A stretch of 64,000 nucleotides of DNA from Flavobacterium anseongense (GTDB lineage Bacteria; Bacteroidota; Bacteroidia; Flavobacteriales; Flavobacteriaceae). The translations under genes were made by a program, and so were the position numbers. How positions within the stretch are numbered: the first letter of the stretch is position 1; every line of letters starts with the position of its first letter. Of this stretch, positions 32,273 to 41,427 are shown piece by piece. The DNA is taken from positions 62,001 to 126,000 of the forward strand of contig NZ_JAKIHN010000001.1 in assembly GCF_021608185.1 (NCBI RefSeq), given 5' to 3'. Below the pieces are notes generated by a model, which worked only from the letters and a program-made list of their open reading frames with translations, had not been told where the DNA came from and did not search any database.

Positions 32273-32917
32273 ATGAAAAAAGTATTCTTATTTCTAATCC
32301 TTATCCCTTTTTTGTCATTTGCCAAATTTTATAAAGGAACAGTGAATTACAATGATGGCACAACCAAAAAAGGTTTTATTGAATTGCCTGATAATCCAAC
32401 TGAACAAAAATTAAAATTCAGAAGCGAAGAAAATGGCAAGACCGAAAAGTTGAGTATTGATGAAATTGCCGGATTTGATATTGTAAACAATCAAGATATA
32501 ACCATCAATTTTATATCAATCTATCTCGCATCCGGAAGATTATTCTCAGGTAAAAATTATAAGATTGACAGCAAAAAATCTTGGGTAAGAGTTGAAAAAG
32601 TTGGAAAAAAAATAGATTTGGTTTCCGCGTATTATACTTCGTCTGCCGTATTGGGCGCAGCGGGACAAACTTCATCGTCAGGAAGAATGCTGTATTTACG
32701 CAGACATGAAAATAATTTTGCTCTTATTTTAATTCCCATAAATGAATACGGATTAGGTGTAGATGTAAATTATTATAGTACGGTTATGAAAATCTTAGGC
32801 TATCATTTTGAAGATGATTGTCCAAAAGTATTGCCCTTAATTACCAAAGAGAGACTAAAAAACGAAGGCTTGGGAGTTATCGTTGACTTGTTCGATGAAA
32901 ACTGTGGCGCTAAATAA
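32273..32917 (+). CDS. secreted hypothetical protein
   Basis: A 214-residue protein started at MKKVFLF; the longer frame from a GTG overlaps the htpG terminator and is rejected. The signal peptide ends LSFAKF at about residue 18-20. The mature part opens with FYKGTVNYNDGTTKKGFIELP, a pattern of a turn-rich beta domain seen at the start of several flavobacterial periplasmic proteins. It goes on with KLSIDEIAGFDI, a Ser/Gly loop (AAGQTSSSGRM) and a Cys near each end of the last third (DDCPKVL, DENCGAK) that may pair. I do not recognise a named family. It is followed by two membrane protein genes on the same strand. Confidence 0.65.
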   Translation: MKKVFLFLILIPFLSFAKFYKGTVNYNDGTTKKGFIELPDNPTEQKLKFRSEENGKTEKLSIDEIAGFDIVNNQDITINFISIYLASGRLFSGKNYKIDSKKSWVRVEKVGKKIDLVSAYYTSSAVLGAAGQTSSSGRMLYLRRHENNFALILIPINEYGLGVDVNYYSTVMKILGYHFEDDCPKVLPLITKERLKNEGLGVIVDLFDENCGAK

Positions 32918-32941
32918 TTTAACTAATAAATTGTAATTCAA

Positions 32942-33346
32942 ATGACTTTAAACATCGAAACTCCGGCATTACTCTTCTCGGCAACTTCCCTGATTTTATT
33001 GGCCTATACCAATCGGTTTTTAACTATTGCCCAAATCGTGCGTAGCCTTAAAAAACATTACGACGAAGTACATACGAAAAGCATTTTGCTGCAAATCAAA
33101 AATCTAAACCTGAGACTTTCACTCATTCGATACATGCAACTTTTTGGAGTTTTGTGTTTGTTTCTTTCGGTGTTTGCGATGTTATCGTTATTCCTAGAAC
33201 AACAGACTATGGGCATTTACCTTTTTGGTGCAAGCTTATTGACTTTACTTATTTCACTTGGAATATCTTTTTGGGAAATCAGTATTTCGGTTACTGCATT
33301 GCGACTTCATTTAAGTGATTTGATGGAAGGTGAAGAAGAAAAATAA
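32942..33346 (+). CDS. DUF2721 membrane protein
   Basis: A 134-residue protein with three hydrophobic segments (about residues 5-25, 61-83 and 90-112). The first is followed by the DUF2721 pattern YTNRFLTIAQIVRSL. Between the first and second span is a basic cytoplasmic segment (KKHYDEVHTKSIL), and the end is acidic (DLMEGEEEK). The function of the family is unknown. It starts 24 bases after the previous stop and lies 30 bases before the TMEM175 gene. Confidence 0.85.
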   Translation: MTLNIETPALLFSATSLILLAYTNRFLTIAQIVRSLKKHYDEVHTKSILLQIKNLNLRLSLIRYMQLFGVLCLFLSVFAMLSLFLEQQTMGIYLFGASLLTLLISLGISFWEISISVTALRLHLSDLMEGEEEK

Positions 33347-33376
33347 TTTTACTATTTTTGAATAAAACCAAAGACC

Positions 33377-33964
33377 ATGAAATTCCAACTCGAAAGAATA
33401 CTTCTCTTTAGCGATGCTGTCTTTGCCATCGCCATTACCTTAATGATTATTGAAATAAAGCCACCACATCTCGAACATGGAAGTACGTTTTGGCAAGGCT
33501 TTAGCGCCTTTCTAAAGCTGAGTCCCATCATAATGGGAACTGTTCTTAGTTTTTATCTCGTTGGTTTGTTTTGGTATCGGCATCATGACCTGATGAAGCA
33601 TTTGGTAAACTGTGATGGTAAATTTTTAGCCCTTAATTTAAGTTTATTGCTTGCTGTTGCTTTCATTCCGTTTTCCACTGCTTTCGTTTTCGAGAACGAA
33701 CCCTCACCTTTTCCTCTATTGATTTACAATATGAATTATGCCATAGCCTCGCTACTTTATTACAAACTATGCAGCTATGCTTTCAATCCTAACCATAATC
33801 TTGCTAGTTCAGATGTTTCTGTAGAAGTCAGCAAAATGAAAAGGGAAACCATTTATTCACTGGGAGTTTATACGCTAACTACAATACTTGCCTTTTTTAC
33901 ACCTTTGGCTCCAATTGGATACGCCGCTTTTGCATTTCAGCATAAGGTGGTAAATAGAAAATAA
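33377..33964 (+). CDS. TMEM175-family (DUF1211) potassium channel-like protein
   Basis: A 195-residue integral membrane protein. It opens with the hallmark FSDAVFAIAITLM (residues ~11-23), the FSD motif that lines the selectivity region of TMEM175 channels. About five to six membrane segments follow (LSFYLVGLFWYRHHDLM, LALNLSLLLAVAFIPFSTAF). Bacterial members are K+-permeable homotetramers. The strand ends at a terminator shared with carB. Confidence 0.88.
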   Translation: MKFQLERILLFSDAVFAIAITLMIIEIKPPHLEHGSTFWQGFSAFLKLSPIIMGTVLSFYLVGLFWYRHHDLMKHLVNCDGKFLALNLSLLLAVAFIPFSTAFVFENEPSPFPLLIYNMNYAIASLLYYKLCSYAFNPNHNLASSDVSVEVSKMKRETIYSLGVYTLTTILAFFTPLAPIGYAAFAFQHKVVNRK

Positions 33965-33965
33965 A

Positions 33966-34000
33966 AAACCGTCTCGTTAAATAAAACGAGACGGTTTTTA
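33966..34000. terminator. bidirectional terminator between TMEM175 gene and carB
   Basis: The perfect 13-bp stem AAACCGTCTCGTT / AACGAGACGGTTT-type hairpin has a short A/T loop, with A-run on the left and T-run on the right. Confidence 0.9.
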
Positions 34001-34015
34001 ATTTATTTCTAAAAA

Positions 34016-36868
34016 TTACTTGCTCAAGTACATTTTACGTCTCGAATACAATTCGTAAAACTGATCGTCTTTCAAATCATCTATGAACAAAATGCTTTCG
34101 CCTGTTGATTTCATTTCCGGACCAAGTGCTTTGTTTACATCTTTGAATTTACTGAAAGAGAAAACAGGTTGCTTAATCGCAAAACCTTTTAATTTTGGAG
34201 TATAGGTAAAGTCGGTTACTTTGTTATGACCAAGCATTACTTTTGTGGCATAATTTACATAAGGTTCGCCATACGCTTTTGCAATAAAAGGCACTGTTCT
34301 CGAAGCTCTTGGATTGGCCTCAATGATGTAAACGATATCGTCTTTTATGGCAAACTGAATATTGATTAAACCAACAGTTCTCAACGCTAATGCGATTTTC
34401 TTTGTATGGTCTTTGATTTGCTGCATAACAAATTCACCCAAGTTAAACGGCGGTAATGTTGCGTTACTATCGCCCGAATGGATTCCGCAAGGCTCTATAT
34501 GTTCCATGATTCCGATGATGTAAACATTTTCTCCATCGCAAATTGCATCGGCTTCGGCTTCTATCGCTCCGTCTAGATAATGGTCCAATAGCAATTTATT
34601 TCCTGGAATATTTTTCAGCAAATCGATAACATGCTCTTCCAATTCTTGTTTATTAATGACAATCTTCATGCCTTGTCCGCCTAAAACATAGGATGGACGA
34701 ACCAATAACGGAAAATCTAAAACATCTGCCAATGCTGAAGCTTGGTCTGCATTTTCAGCAATTCCAAATTGTGGAAATGGAATTTTTAGATCGGTTAACA
34801 ATTCTGAAAATCTTCCTCTGTCTTCGGCTAAATCTAAGGCATCAAATGAAGTTCCGAGGATTTTTATTCCGTATTTTGATAATTTATCAGCCAATTTCAA
34901 TGCAGTTTGTCCTCCTAACTGAACGATAACACCTTCAGGTTTTTCATGTCGAATGATATCATAAATATGCTCCCAAAAAACAGGTTCGAAATATAATTTA
35001 TCTGCCGTATCAAAATCGGTGGAAACGGTTTCGGGATTGCAGTTAATCATGATGGTTTCGTAACCACACTCTTTGGCTGCTAAAACACCGTGAACACAAG
35101 AGTAATCAAACTCAATTCCCTGTCCGATTCTGTTTGGTCCTGAACCTAGAACCACCACTTTCTTTTTATCGGTAACAATGCTTTCGTTGTGAACATAACG
35201 TTCTCCATTGGCAGTTTCAATTTCAGCTTCAAAGGTTGAGTAATAATAGGGTGTTAGCGCTTTGAATTCGGCCGCACAAGTGTCAACTAATTTATACACC
35301 CGCTTGATGTTCATTTCATCGCGCAATTTATTCACTTGGCTTTCCAAACATTTTAGCATGTGAGCAATTTGTCGGTCGCCGTAACCTTTTTGCTTAGCTT
35401 CCAATAATAATTCTTTTGGAAGATTGGTAATGTTATATTTTGAAATCTCTTTTTCTATCGTATATAATTCTTCGTATTGCTTCAAAAACCACATATCAAT
35501 TTTAGTGATTTCATGGATTCTGCTTAATGGAATTCCCATCGCAATCGCATCATAAATCACGAAAACTCTGTCCCAACTTGCATAGGTAAGCTTCTCGATA
35601 ATTTGCTCGTAATTTTTGTGCCCTTTTCCGTCAGCACCAAGTCCGTTGCGTTTTATTTCTAATGATTGCGTTGCTTTGTGCAAGGCTTCCTGAAACGAAC
35701 GCCCAATTCCCATAACTTCACCAACTGATTTCATTTGAAGTCCTAAAGTTCTGTCTGCACCTTCAAATTTGTCGAAGTTCCAACGTGGGATTTTTACGAT
35801 TACATAGTCTAAAGTTGGTTCGAATAAGGCTGATGTTGATTTTGTAATTTGATTTGGCAATTCATCTAAGTGATATCCTAAAGCTAATTTAGAAGCTACT
35901 TTCGCAATTGGATACCCTGTTGCTTTTGATGCTAATGCTGATGAACGCGAAACTCTTGGGTTGATTTCAATCGCAACGATATCCTCCTTTTCATCAGGTG
36001 AAACAGCGAATTGTACGTTACAACCACCGGCAAAATTCCCAATGGAACGCATCATCAAAATCGCCATATCACGCATTTTTTGGAAAGTTGTGTCCGATAA
36101 GGTCATTGCTGGTGCAACGGTAATCGAATCTCCTGTATGGATTCCCATTGGATCCATATTTTCGATAGAACAGATGATTACTACGTTGTCGTTTTTATCG
36201 CGGAGTAATTCTAATTCGTATTCTTTCCAACCAAGCAAAGCTTTGTCAATCAAAACTTCGTGGATTGGTGACATTTCTAATCCATAGGTTAGTTTTTCGT
36301 CGAATTCTTCTTTGCTGTGTACGAATGCTGCTCCGGTTCCACCAAGCGTAAACGATGGACGGATTACTAACGGAAACCCAAATTCCTGTGCAATTTCTTT
36401 TCCTTTTAAGAATGAGGTTGCGGTTTTGGCTGGTGCGGCCGGTACGCCAATTCTTTCTAACAATTGCTTGAATTGTTCTCTGTCTTCGGTAATGTTGATG
36501 GCGTTAATATCGACACCTATTAGTTTTACTCCGAAGTCTTCCCAGATTCCTTTTTCGTCCGCTTCCAAACAAAGGTTCAATGCTGTTTGTCCACCCATTG
36601 TTGGCAGCACCGCATCAATTTGTGGATGCTCTTTTAGGATTTGGATGATTGATTTTGTAGTTAATGGCAATAAGTAAACATGATCGGCCATACTTGGATC
36701 GGTCATAATCGTTGCCGGATTGGAATTGATAAGGATTACTTCTATTCCTTCTTCGCGGATTGAACGTGCTGACTGGGAACCGGCATAATCAAATTCGCAT
36801 GCTTGTCCGATTACGATTGGACCTGAACCTATGATTAAAACCGATTTGATTGAATTGTCTTTGGGCAT
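34016..36868 (-). CDS. carB: carbamoyl-phosphate synthase large subunit, without allosteric domain
   Basis: A 950-residue enzyme that makes carbamoyl phosphate for pyrimidine and arginine synthesis from bicarbonate, ATP and ammonia supplied by CarA. The two ATP-grasp halves are clear: VLIIGSGPIVIGQACEFDY at the start and VVLGSGPNRIGQGIEFDY near residue 573, with PSFTLGGTGAAF and PSYVLGGQGMKI as glycine loops. The protein stops soon after the second half (PEMKSTGESILFIDDLK), so the ~130-residue MGS-like domain that binds UMP and ornithine in the ~1073-residue E. coli enzyme is absent. A terminator follows the stop at once, so this is not a frameshift artefact. carA is not in the window. Confidence 0.95.
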   Translation of the reverse strand: MPKDNSIKSVLIIGSGPIVIGQACEFDYAGSQSARSIREEGIEVILINSNPATIMTDPSMADHVYLLPLTTKSIIQILKEHPQIDAVLPTMGGQTALNLCLEADEKGIWEDFGVKLIGVDINAINITEDREQFKQLLERIGVPAAPAKTATSFLKGKEIAQEFGFPLVIRPSFTLGGTGAAFVHSKEEFDEKLTYGLEMSPIHEVLIDKALLGWKEYELELLRDKNDNVVIICSIENMDPMGIHTGDSITVAPAMTLSDTTFQKMRDMAILMMRSIGNFAGGCNVQFAVSPDEKEDIVAIEINPRVSRSSALASKATGYPIAKVASKLALGYHLDELPNQITKSTSALFEPTLDYVIVKIPRWNFDKFEGADRTLGLQMKSVGEVMGIGRSFQEALHKATQSLEIKRNGLGADGKGHKNYEQIIEKLTYASWDRVFVIYDAIAMGIPLSRIHEITKIDMWFLKQYEELYTIEKEISKYNITNLPKELLLEAKQKGYGDRQIAHMLKCLESQVNKLRDEMNIKRVYKLVDTCAAEFKALTPYYYSTFEAEIETANGERYVHNESIVTDKKKVVVLGSGPNRIGQGIEFDYSCVHGVLAAKECGYETIMINCNPETVSTDFDTADKLYFEPVFWEHIYDIIRHEKPEGVIVQLGGQTALKLADKLSKYGIKILGTSFDALDLAEDRGRFSELLTDLKIPFPQFGIAENADQASALADVLDFPLLVRPSYVLGGQGMKIVINKQELEEHVIDLLKNIPGNKLLLDHYLDGAIEAEADAICDGENVYIIGIMEHIEPCGIHSGDSNATLPPFNLGEFVMQQIKDHTKKIALALRTVGLINIQFAIKDDIVYIIEANPRASRTVPFIAKAYGEPYVNYATKVMLGHNKVTDFTYTPKLKGFAIKQPVFSFSKFKDVNKALGPEMKSTGESILFIDDLKDDQFYELYSRRKMYLSK

Positions 36869-36928
36869 TGTAGTTAGTGTTGTAAGTTATGTGTTATAAG
36901 TTGTATGTGTTGTGCATGCTTTTGTTTC

Positions 36929-37008
36929 TAGCCCCGATTGCAGCGGAAATCCTTTTTATTTTTTCTTTAAAAATAAAAAGATTGCAGTGGAAAGCGGGAA
37001 ATAGCTCC
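36929..37008 (+). repeat. flavobacterial ~80 bp intergenic repeat, copy 2
   Basis: The repeat begins TAGCCCCGATTGCAGCGG, has an inner inverted repeat (CTTTTTATTTTT / AAAAATAAAAAG), then GATTGCAGTGGAAAGCGGGA, and ends AGCTCC. The ends agree with copy 1 at 21503-21579. It lies between carB and rpmH and is followed by nothing else recognisable before the rpmH terminator. Confidence 0.65.
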
Positions 37009-37045
37009 TAAAAATTATCAATATTTATGAACAAGTTCAAAAAAA

Positions 37046-37071
37046 AGCCGCTACTAATAAAAGTAACGGCT
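37046..37071 (-). terminator. intrinsic terminator of rpmH
   Basis: Minus strand: AGCCGTTACT, loop TTTATT, AGTAGCGGCT (one mismatch), then seven T. Confidence 0.75.
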
Positions 37072-37094
37072 TGATATTGATTAATTGCTAATCA

Positions 37095-37256
37095 TTATTT
37101 TTTGTGTCTTGGTTCAGAAGATACAGTCAATTTATGTCTTCCTTTTGCTCTACGACGCGCAAGGACTTTTCTTCCATTTGCAGAAGCCATTCTGTCCATA
37201 AATCCGTGTTTATTTCTTCTCTTTCTTTTCGATGGTTGAAACGTTCTTTTGCTCAT
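37095..37256 (-). CDS. rpmH: 50S ribosomal protein L34
   Basis: A 53-residue, very basic protein that begins [19 protein letters not shown] and continues with [19 protein letters not shown], both fully diagnostic of L34. The C-terminus SSEPRHKK is the flavobacterial form. It has a strong promoter with a ~55-base leader and a terminator of its own. The neighbours are not the dnaA/rnpA genes seen beside rpmH in many other bacteria. Confidence 0.97.
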
Positions 37257-37318
37257 TGCTTTGTATCTTTAAAATCGTGTACTATTCTCTTTTAATTTGG
37301 TTCTTTCAAAACCGAGTG

Positions 37319-37348
37319 CAAATATACAACGATTTTTATTTCCTGCAA
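37319..37348 (-). promoter_or_regulatory. promoter of rpmH (TTG-N19-TATATTTG)
   Basis: Minus strand: TTG at 37348-37346, 19 bases, TATATTTG at 37326-37319. This fits both elements of the Bacteroidota housekeeping promoter. Confidence 0.65.
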
Positions 37349-37382
37349 GTAGTTTTTTAAAAATATTTTCAATTCAATTTAT

Positions 37383-37390
37383 TACCTTTG
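37383..37390 (+). promoter_or_regulatory. -7 box TACCTTTG of the 37411 gene
   Basis: TACCTTTG matches TAnnTTTG and ends 20 bases before the ATG. The -33 region is A/T-rich without a clear TTG. Together with the rpmH promoter it makes a divergent pair. Confidence 0.5.
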
Positions 37391-37410
37391 CGGCACAAAA
37401 ATTATAACTT

Positions 37411-37926
37411 ATGTTTCACAGATTTATCAAATTAATTATAGCGGCATTATTAGTAGCAACAGCCATTTGGCAGTTTTCGGAAAGCAATATTGGTAACGGA
37501 ATCTTTTTGATTCTGCTCACGGCGGTTCCGATTTTCCTTTATTATAAAAATGAATACATTCTTTTGGCCTTTTTAAAATTGAGAAAACAGGATTTTGCAG
37601 GTGCGAAAGTTTGGTTAGATAAAATTAAAAATCCTGAGACTGCTTTGGTGAGAAAGCAACAAGGTTACTACAATTATCTTCACGGTTTGATGATGTCGCA
37701 AACGAATATTCATCAATCGGAGAAATTTTTTAAAAAAGCGGTTGAATTGGGTTTGAGTATGGATATGGATTTGGCTGTAGCCAAATTAAATTTAGCCGGA
37801 ATTGCCATGTCGAAAAGACGTAAATTGGAAGCTACAACTTTATTAAACGAAGCCAAAAAGTTGGACAAACAAAATATGCTGAATGATCAGATTAAGATGA
37901 TGAAGGAACAGATGAAGAAAATTTAG
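37411..37926 (+). CDS. membrane-anchored TPR-like protein
   Basis: A 171-residue protein. Two hydrophobic segments (about residues 5-22 and 29-45) form a membrane hairpin at the N-terminus. The rest is helical and contains tetratricopeptide-like units (KQQGYYNYLHGLMMS...SEKFFKKAVELGL; AVAKLNLAGIAMSKRRKLEATTLLNEAKKLD). Such proteins usually act as membrane-bound scaffolds, but I know of no defined function. It is monocistronic: its own -7 box lies upstream and a terminator shared with ilvA lies downstream. Confidence 0.75.
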   Translation: MFHRFIKLIIAALLVATAIWQFSESNIGNGIFLILLTAVPIFLYYKNEYILLAFLKLRKQDFAGAKVWLDKIKNPETALVRKQQGYYNYLHGLMMSQTNIHQSEKFFKKAVELGLSMDMDLAVAKLNLAGIAMSKRRKLEATTLLNEAKKLDKQNMLNDQIKMMKEQMKKI

Positions 37927-37969
37927 TGTTCGGTATGCAGTAGCAGTTGGCAGTATTATCCTTAAATAA

Positions 37970-37998
37970 AAACGTCCTGAAATTCTCAGGACGTTTTT
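37970..37998. terminator. bidirectional terminator between the 37411 gene and ilvA
   Basis: The stem AAACGTCCTGA / TCAGGACGTTT with loop AATTC is flanked by A-runs and T-runs. It ends the ilv operon on the minus strand. Confidence 0.88.
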
Positions 37999-38004
37999 TA
38001 TGAC

Positions 38005-39249
38005 TTAACCAATCAGTTGGGCGTATAAATCTTCTTTTTCGTTTAGATATCTGTATTCAAAGCCGTGATCCTGCATTCTTGATTTTATAGCATGGACATC
38101 TTCTTTATTTTTTAGTTCTAAACCTACTAATGCCGGCGCGATTTCTCTGTTGTTTTTTTTAGTAAATTGGAAAAAAGTAATGTCGTCGTCCTTGCCCAAT
38201 ATCTTGCTTACAAACTCTTTCAGAGCGCCGGGACGTTGCGGAAATTGTATCATGAAATAATGTTTTAGACCTTCGTATAAAAGCGAACGCTCTTTTATTT
38301 CCTCTGTTCTTTCGATGTCATTATTGCTTCCACTAACGATACAAACTACATTTTTCCCTTTTATTTCTTCCTTATAAAAATCTAATGCAGCGATTGAAAG
38401 TGCACCAGCCGGCTCAACAACCATGGCTTCTTCGTTATATAATCGCAAAATGGTCGTGCAGACTTTACCTTCAGGAACGAGTACAACATCATCAAGATTC
38501 GCTTTGCAAATTTCAAAATTTAACTGCCCAACCTGCTTTACAGCGGCGCCATCAACAAATTTATCGATAGTCTCTAAATACGTATTTTGGCCGTTAGCAA
38601 TGGAAGTTTTCATCGCGGGTGCACCTAATGGCTCGACACCAATGATTTTAGTTTTGGGACTTAATTCGGCAAAAACAGTAGAAAGTCCGGCTGACAATCC
38701 GCCACCGCCAATAGGAACAAAAACATAATCTATTGGTTTTTTTGTAGCTTCTAAAATTTCTAAACCTACTGTTCCTTGCCCAGCGATAACTTTGATATCT
38801 TCAAAAGGATGAATGAAAACTTTATTGTTCTCGTTGGCATTCTTTATGGCTTTGGCGTAAGCATCATCAAAAGTATTTCCAGTCAAGACGATTTCTACAA
38901 ATGATTTTCCGAACAATTGCACTTGTTTAATCTTTTGTTTCGGAGTGGTTCTCGGCATGTAAATAATGCCATTTATTTGGAGTAAATTACATGAATAAGC
39001 AACGCCTTGAGCATGATTTCCAGCACTGGCACATACGATCCCCTGCTTTTTTTCTGCCTCAGAAAGTGAACTCATTTTGTTGTAAGCACCACGAATTTTA
39101 TAGGAACGAACCACCTGCAAATCTTCTCTTTTTAGAAGAATTGTAGCTTCAAATTCATCCGATAAATTTAAGTTTTCAGTCAATGGCGTAACCTGAACGA
39201 CTCCATTTAACTGATTTTTTGCTTGTGCTATTTCCTGAAATAAATTCAT
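38005..39249 (-). CDS. ilvA: threonine dehydratase (biosynthetic, short form)
   Basis: A 414-residue PLP enzyme that turns threonine into 2-oxobutanoate, the first step to isoleucine. The PLP lysine is in VVRSYKIRGAYNKM (about residues 47-60), and the glycine-rich phosphate loop is FVPIGGGGLSAGL. The C-terminal ~85 residues form a single ACT-like regulatory domain (YFMIQFPQRPGALKEFVSKI...FQFTKKNNRE), as in the ~410-residue bacterial form rather than the ~510-residue E. coli form with two such domains. It is the last gene of the ilv operon, 21 bases after ilvC. Feedback inhibition by isoleucine is expected from the family. Confidence 0.94.
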   Translation of the reverse strand: MNLFQEIAQAKNQLNGVVQVTPLTENLNLSDEFEATILLKREDLQVVRSYKIRGAYNKMSSLSEAEKKQGIVCASAGNHAQGVAYSCNLLQINGIIYMPRTTPKQKIKQVQLFGKSFVEIVLTGNTFDDAYAKAIKNANENNKVFIHPFEDIKVIAGQGTVGLEILEATKKPIDYVFVPIGGGGLSAGLSTVFAELSPKTKIIGVEPLGAPAMKTSIANGQNTYLETIDKFVDGAAVKQVGQLNFEICKANLDDVVLVPEGKVCTTILRLYNEEAMVVEPAGALSIAALDFYKEEIKGKNVVCIVSGSNNDIERTEEIKERSLLYEGLKHYFMIQFPQRPGALKEFVSKILGKDDDITFFQFTKKNNREIAPALVGLELKNKEDVHAIKSRMQDHGFEYRYLNEKEDLYAQLIG

Positions 39250-39270
39250 GATTTCTCCTATTTGGATTTC

Positions 39271-40749
39271 TTATTCTACAATTTTTTTCATTGCTGTCAT
39301 GGCGTTACGAAGTTCGGCACCACAAATTTCAATGGAATGATTTCTAATGGCTGCATTAATTTTTACCAATTCGAAATTATCTGTGGTAGCATTTTTATCA
39401 GCGTTGAAGTTTTTTCCAATTAAATTGGTATCGACTTTTTTCATAAAATCAGCTAATAACGGTTTGCAGGCGTGATCAAATAAATAGCAGCCATATTCAG
39501 CTGTATCCGATATTACACGGTTCATTTCGAATAATTTTTTTCTGGCTATTGTATTTGCGATAAGCGGTGCTTCGTGCAATGATTCATAATAGGCTGATTC
39601 ATTTTTAATTCCTGCAGAGGTCATAGTTTCATAAGCCAATTCAACTCCAGATTTTACAAAAGCAACCATCAAAGTAGCGTTGTCAAAATATTCCTGTTCC
39701 GGGATTTCCATTGTTCCGGCAGCGGTTTTTTCGAAATGAGTTTCGCCTGTAGCTTCACGCCAAGTCAGTAGATTTTTATCTCCATTTGCCCAATCTTCCA
39801 TCATGGTTTTAGAAAATTCACCCGACAAAATATCGTCCATATGCTTTTTGAACAAAGGCGTCATAATCGTTTTTAGTTCATCAGCCAATTTAAAAGCTTC
39901 TATTTTTGCCGGATTTGAAAGACGGTCCATCATGTTCGTAATTCCGCCTATTTTCAAAGCTTCAGTAATTACTTCCCAACCGTATTGCACAAGTTTTGAA
40001 GCATAGGAAGCATCAATTCCTTTTTCTATCATTTTGTTAAAACTCAAAATCGAACCTGTTTGCAGCAAGCCACAAAGAATGGTTTGTTCTCCCATCAAAT
40101 CCGATTTTACTTCGGCCACAAACGATGATAATAAAACACCCGCTTTGTGTCCGCCTGTTCCAACGCAATAGGCTTTTGCGATTTCCAAACCATCACCATT
40201 TGGATCGTTATCCGAATGCACCGCAATTAATGTTGGTACACCAAAACCACGTAAATATTCGGCACGAACTTCTGACGCTGGTGATTTTGGAGCAATCATA
40301 ATAACAGTTAAATCTTTACGGATTTGCATTCCTTCTTCCACAATATTAAATCCATGTGAATAAGATAAACAGGCACCTTGTTTCATCAAAGGCACAATTT
40401 TATTGATAACCGGAGTGTGCTGCTTATCCGGAGCCAAATTGGAAACCAAATCGGCAGTTGGAATAATATCTTCAAAAGTTCCTACTTCAAATCCGTTTTC
40501 GGTAGCATTAACATACGAAGCTCTTTTGTTGTCAATAGCTTCCTGACGCAAGGCATACGCCACGTGAAGCCCACTATCGCGGAGATTTTGTCCTTGAGCT
40601 AAACCTTGAGCACCACAACCAATGATGACTATTTTTTTACCATTTAATTTTGAAACTCCGTTTGCAAATTCGCTGCTTTGCATAAAATCACATTTTCCTA
40701 ATTCCTGAACTTTTAAACGATGAGGAAGTGAATTGAAATAATTTGACAT
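39271..40749 (-). CDS. ilvC: ketol-acid reductoisomerase, class II
   Basis: A 492-residue enzyme that isomerises and reduces acetolactate or acetohydroxybutyrate with NADPH. Residues ~35-45 hold the Rossmann loop [15 protein letters not shown]. The length and the two-copy knotted C-terminal half (E-x-x-x-L-x-G repeated) place it in class II. Motifs include [22 protein letters not shown] and the metal ligands in [15 protein letters not shown]. Between ilvN and ilvC is the only large gap in the operon (80 bases), filled by a degenerate GCTTTAAGC-like repeat. Confidence 0.95.
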   Translation of the reverse strand: MSNYFNSLPHRLKVQELGKCDFMQSSEFANGVSKLNGKKIVIIGCGAQGLAQGQNLRDSGLHVAYALRQEAIDNKRASYVNATENGFEVGTFEDIIPTADLVSNLAPDKQHTPVINKIVPLMKQGACLSYSHGFNIVEEGMQIRKDLTVIMIAPKSPASEVRAEYLRGFGVPTLIAVHSDNDPNGDGLEIAKAYCVGTGGHKAGVLLSSFVAEVKSDLMGEQTILCGLLQTGSILSFNKMIEKGIDASYASKLVQYGWEVITEALKIGGITNMMDRLSNPAKIEAFKLADELKTIMTPLFKKHMDDILSGEFSKTMMEDWANGDKNLLTWREATGETHFEKTAAGTMEIPEQEYFDNATLMVAFVKSGVELAYETMTSAGIKNESAYYESLHEAPLIANTIARKKLFEMNRVISDTAEYGCYLFDHACKPLLADFMKKVDTNLIGKNFNADKNATTDNFELVKINAAIRNHSIEICGAELRNAMTAMKKIVE

Positions 40750-40829
40750 TGTTTTTATAATTTGCTTTAAGCTTTATGCAATAGGCTTTAAGCGGTTAGT
40801 ATTAGATTTAATTTTTAAGTATTACTATT

Positions 40830-41417
40830 TTACATTTCGAAAATCATGCTCTTATGATTCAAAAATTCGTTGTTTATTGGTTTTTTGGTTGGATCATTTC
40901 TCTCCATATCCAAAACTTTTTTGTGAACACCTTCACTTGATTTTATAATGGCAATTCGAGAGCTTTTTACAAATTCTATCAAGCTGTATTTTGATAATTC
41001 GGTTAATAAATTATCGACTTCATCGTCTTGTCCTGTAGTTTCAAAGACGGTATAGTCATCCCGAATAACTACTGCTCTTGCTCCAAATTCCCTAAGCAAC
41101 CGCTCCACCTTTACCTCTCTCATTATAACGGATGTCGGAACTTTATAAAGTGCTATTTGTTGCCAGATAATTTCATCATTGGTGTTGTAAAAAACCTTGA
41201 AAACTTCAACATTTTTTTCTAACTGACGAACAATATTTTTAACTACAGTTTCTGTTTCTCTAATTACAATTGTAAATCGGTAGATGTTTTCTATTTCGCT
41301 TGGCGAAGAATTAAAACTGTCCAAACTTATTTTTCTTCTTGAAAAAATGATGGCAATTTTATTGAGCAATCCAACTTGATTTTCGGTATATACGGTTAAT
41401 GTGAATTCCTGTTTCAT
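40830..41417 (-). CDS. ilvN: acetolactate synthase small (regulatory) subunit
   Basis: A 195-residue subunit that makes the IlvB catalytic subunit sensitive to valine. The N-terminal ACT domain is typical (FTLTVYTENQVGLLNKIAIIFSRR, residues 4-27, with the Gly-Leu-Leu turn of the effector site). A second, more divergent domain follows (about 85-165: VKVERLLREFGARAVVIRDDYTVFETTG). Longer than minimal IlvH (~165) at the C-terminus, which ends EFLNHKSMIFEM. Ten bases separate it from ilvB. Confidence 0.93.
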   Translation of the reverse strand: MKQEFTLTVYTENQVGLLNKIAIIFSRRKISLDSFNSSPSEIENIYRFTIVIRETETVVKNIVRQLEKNVEVFKVFYNTNDEIIWQQIALYKVPTSVIMREVKVERLLREFGARAVVIRDDYTVFETTGQDDEVDNLLTELSKYSLIEFVKSSRIAIIKSSEGVHKKVLDMERNDPTKKPINNEFLNHKSMIFEM

Positions 41418-41427
41418 AATACAATTT

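Noticed and set aside
34016-34020. CarB truncated by a frameshift
   Set aside because: A terminator hairpin follows within a few bases of the stop, and no frame downstream resembles an MGS domain.
36869-36928. Degenerate GTTATAAGTTGTA-like sequence before carB (similar stretches at 40750-40790 and 50305-50335)
   Set aside because: Looks like simple-sequence filler between genes; no stem, promoter box or shared fixed unit could be defined.
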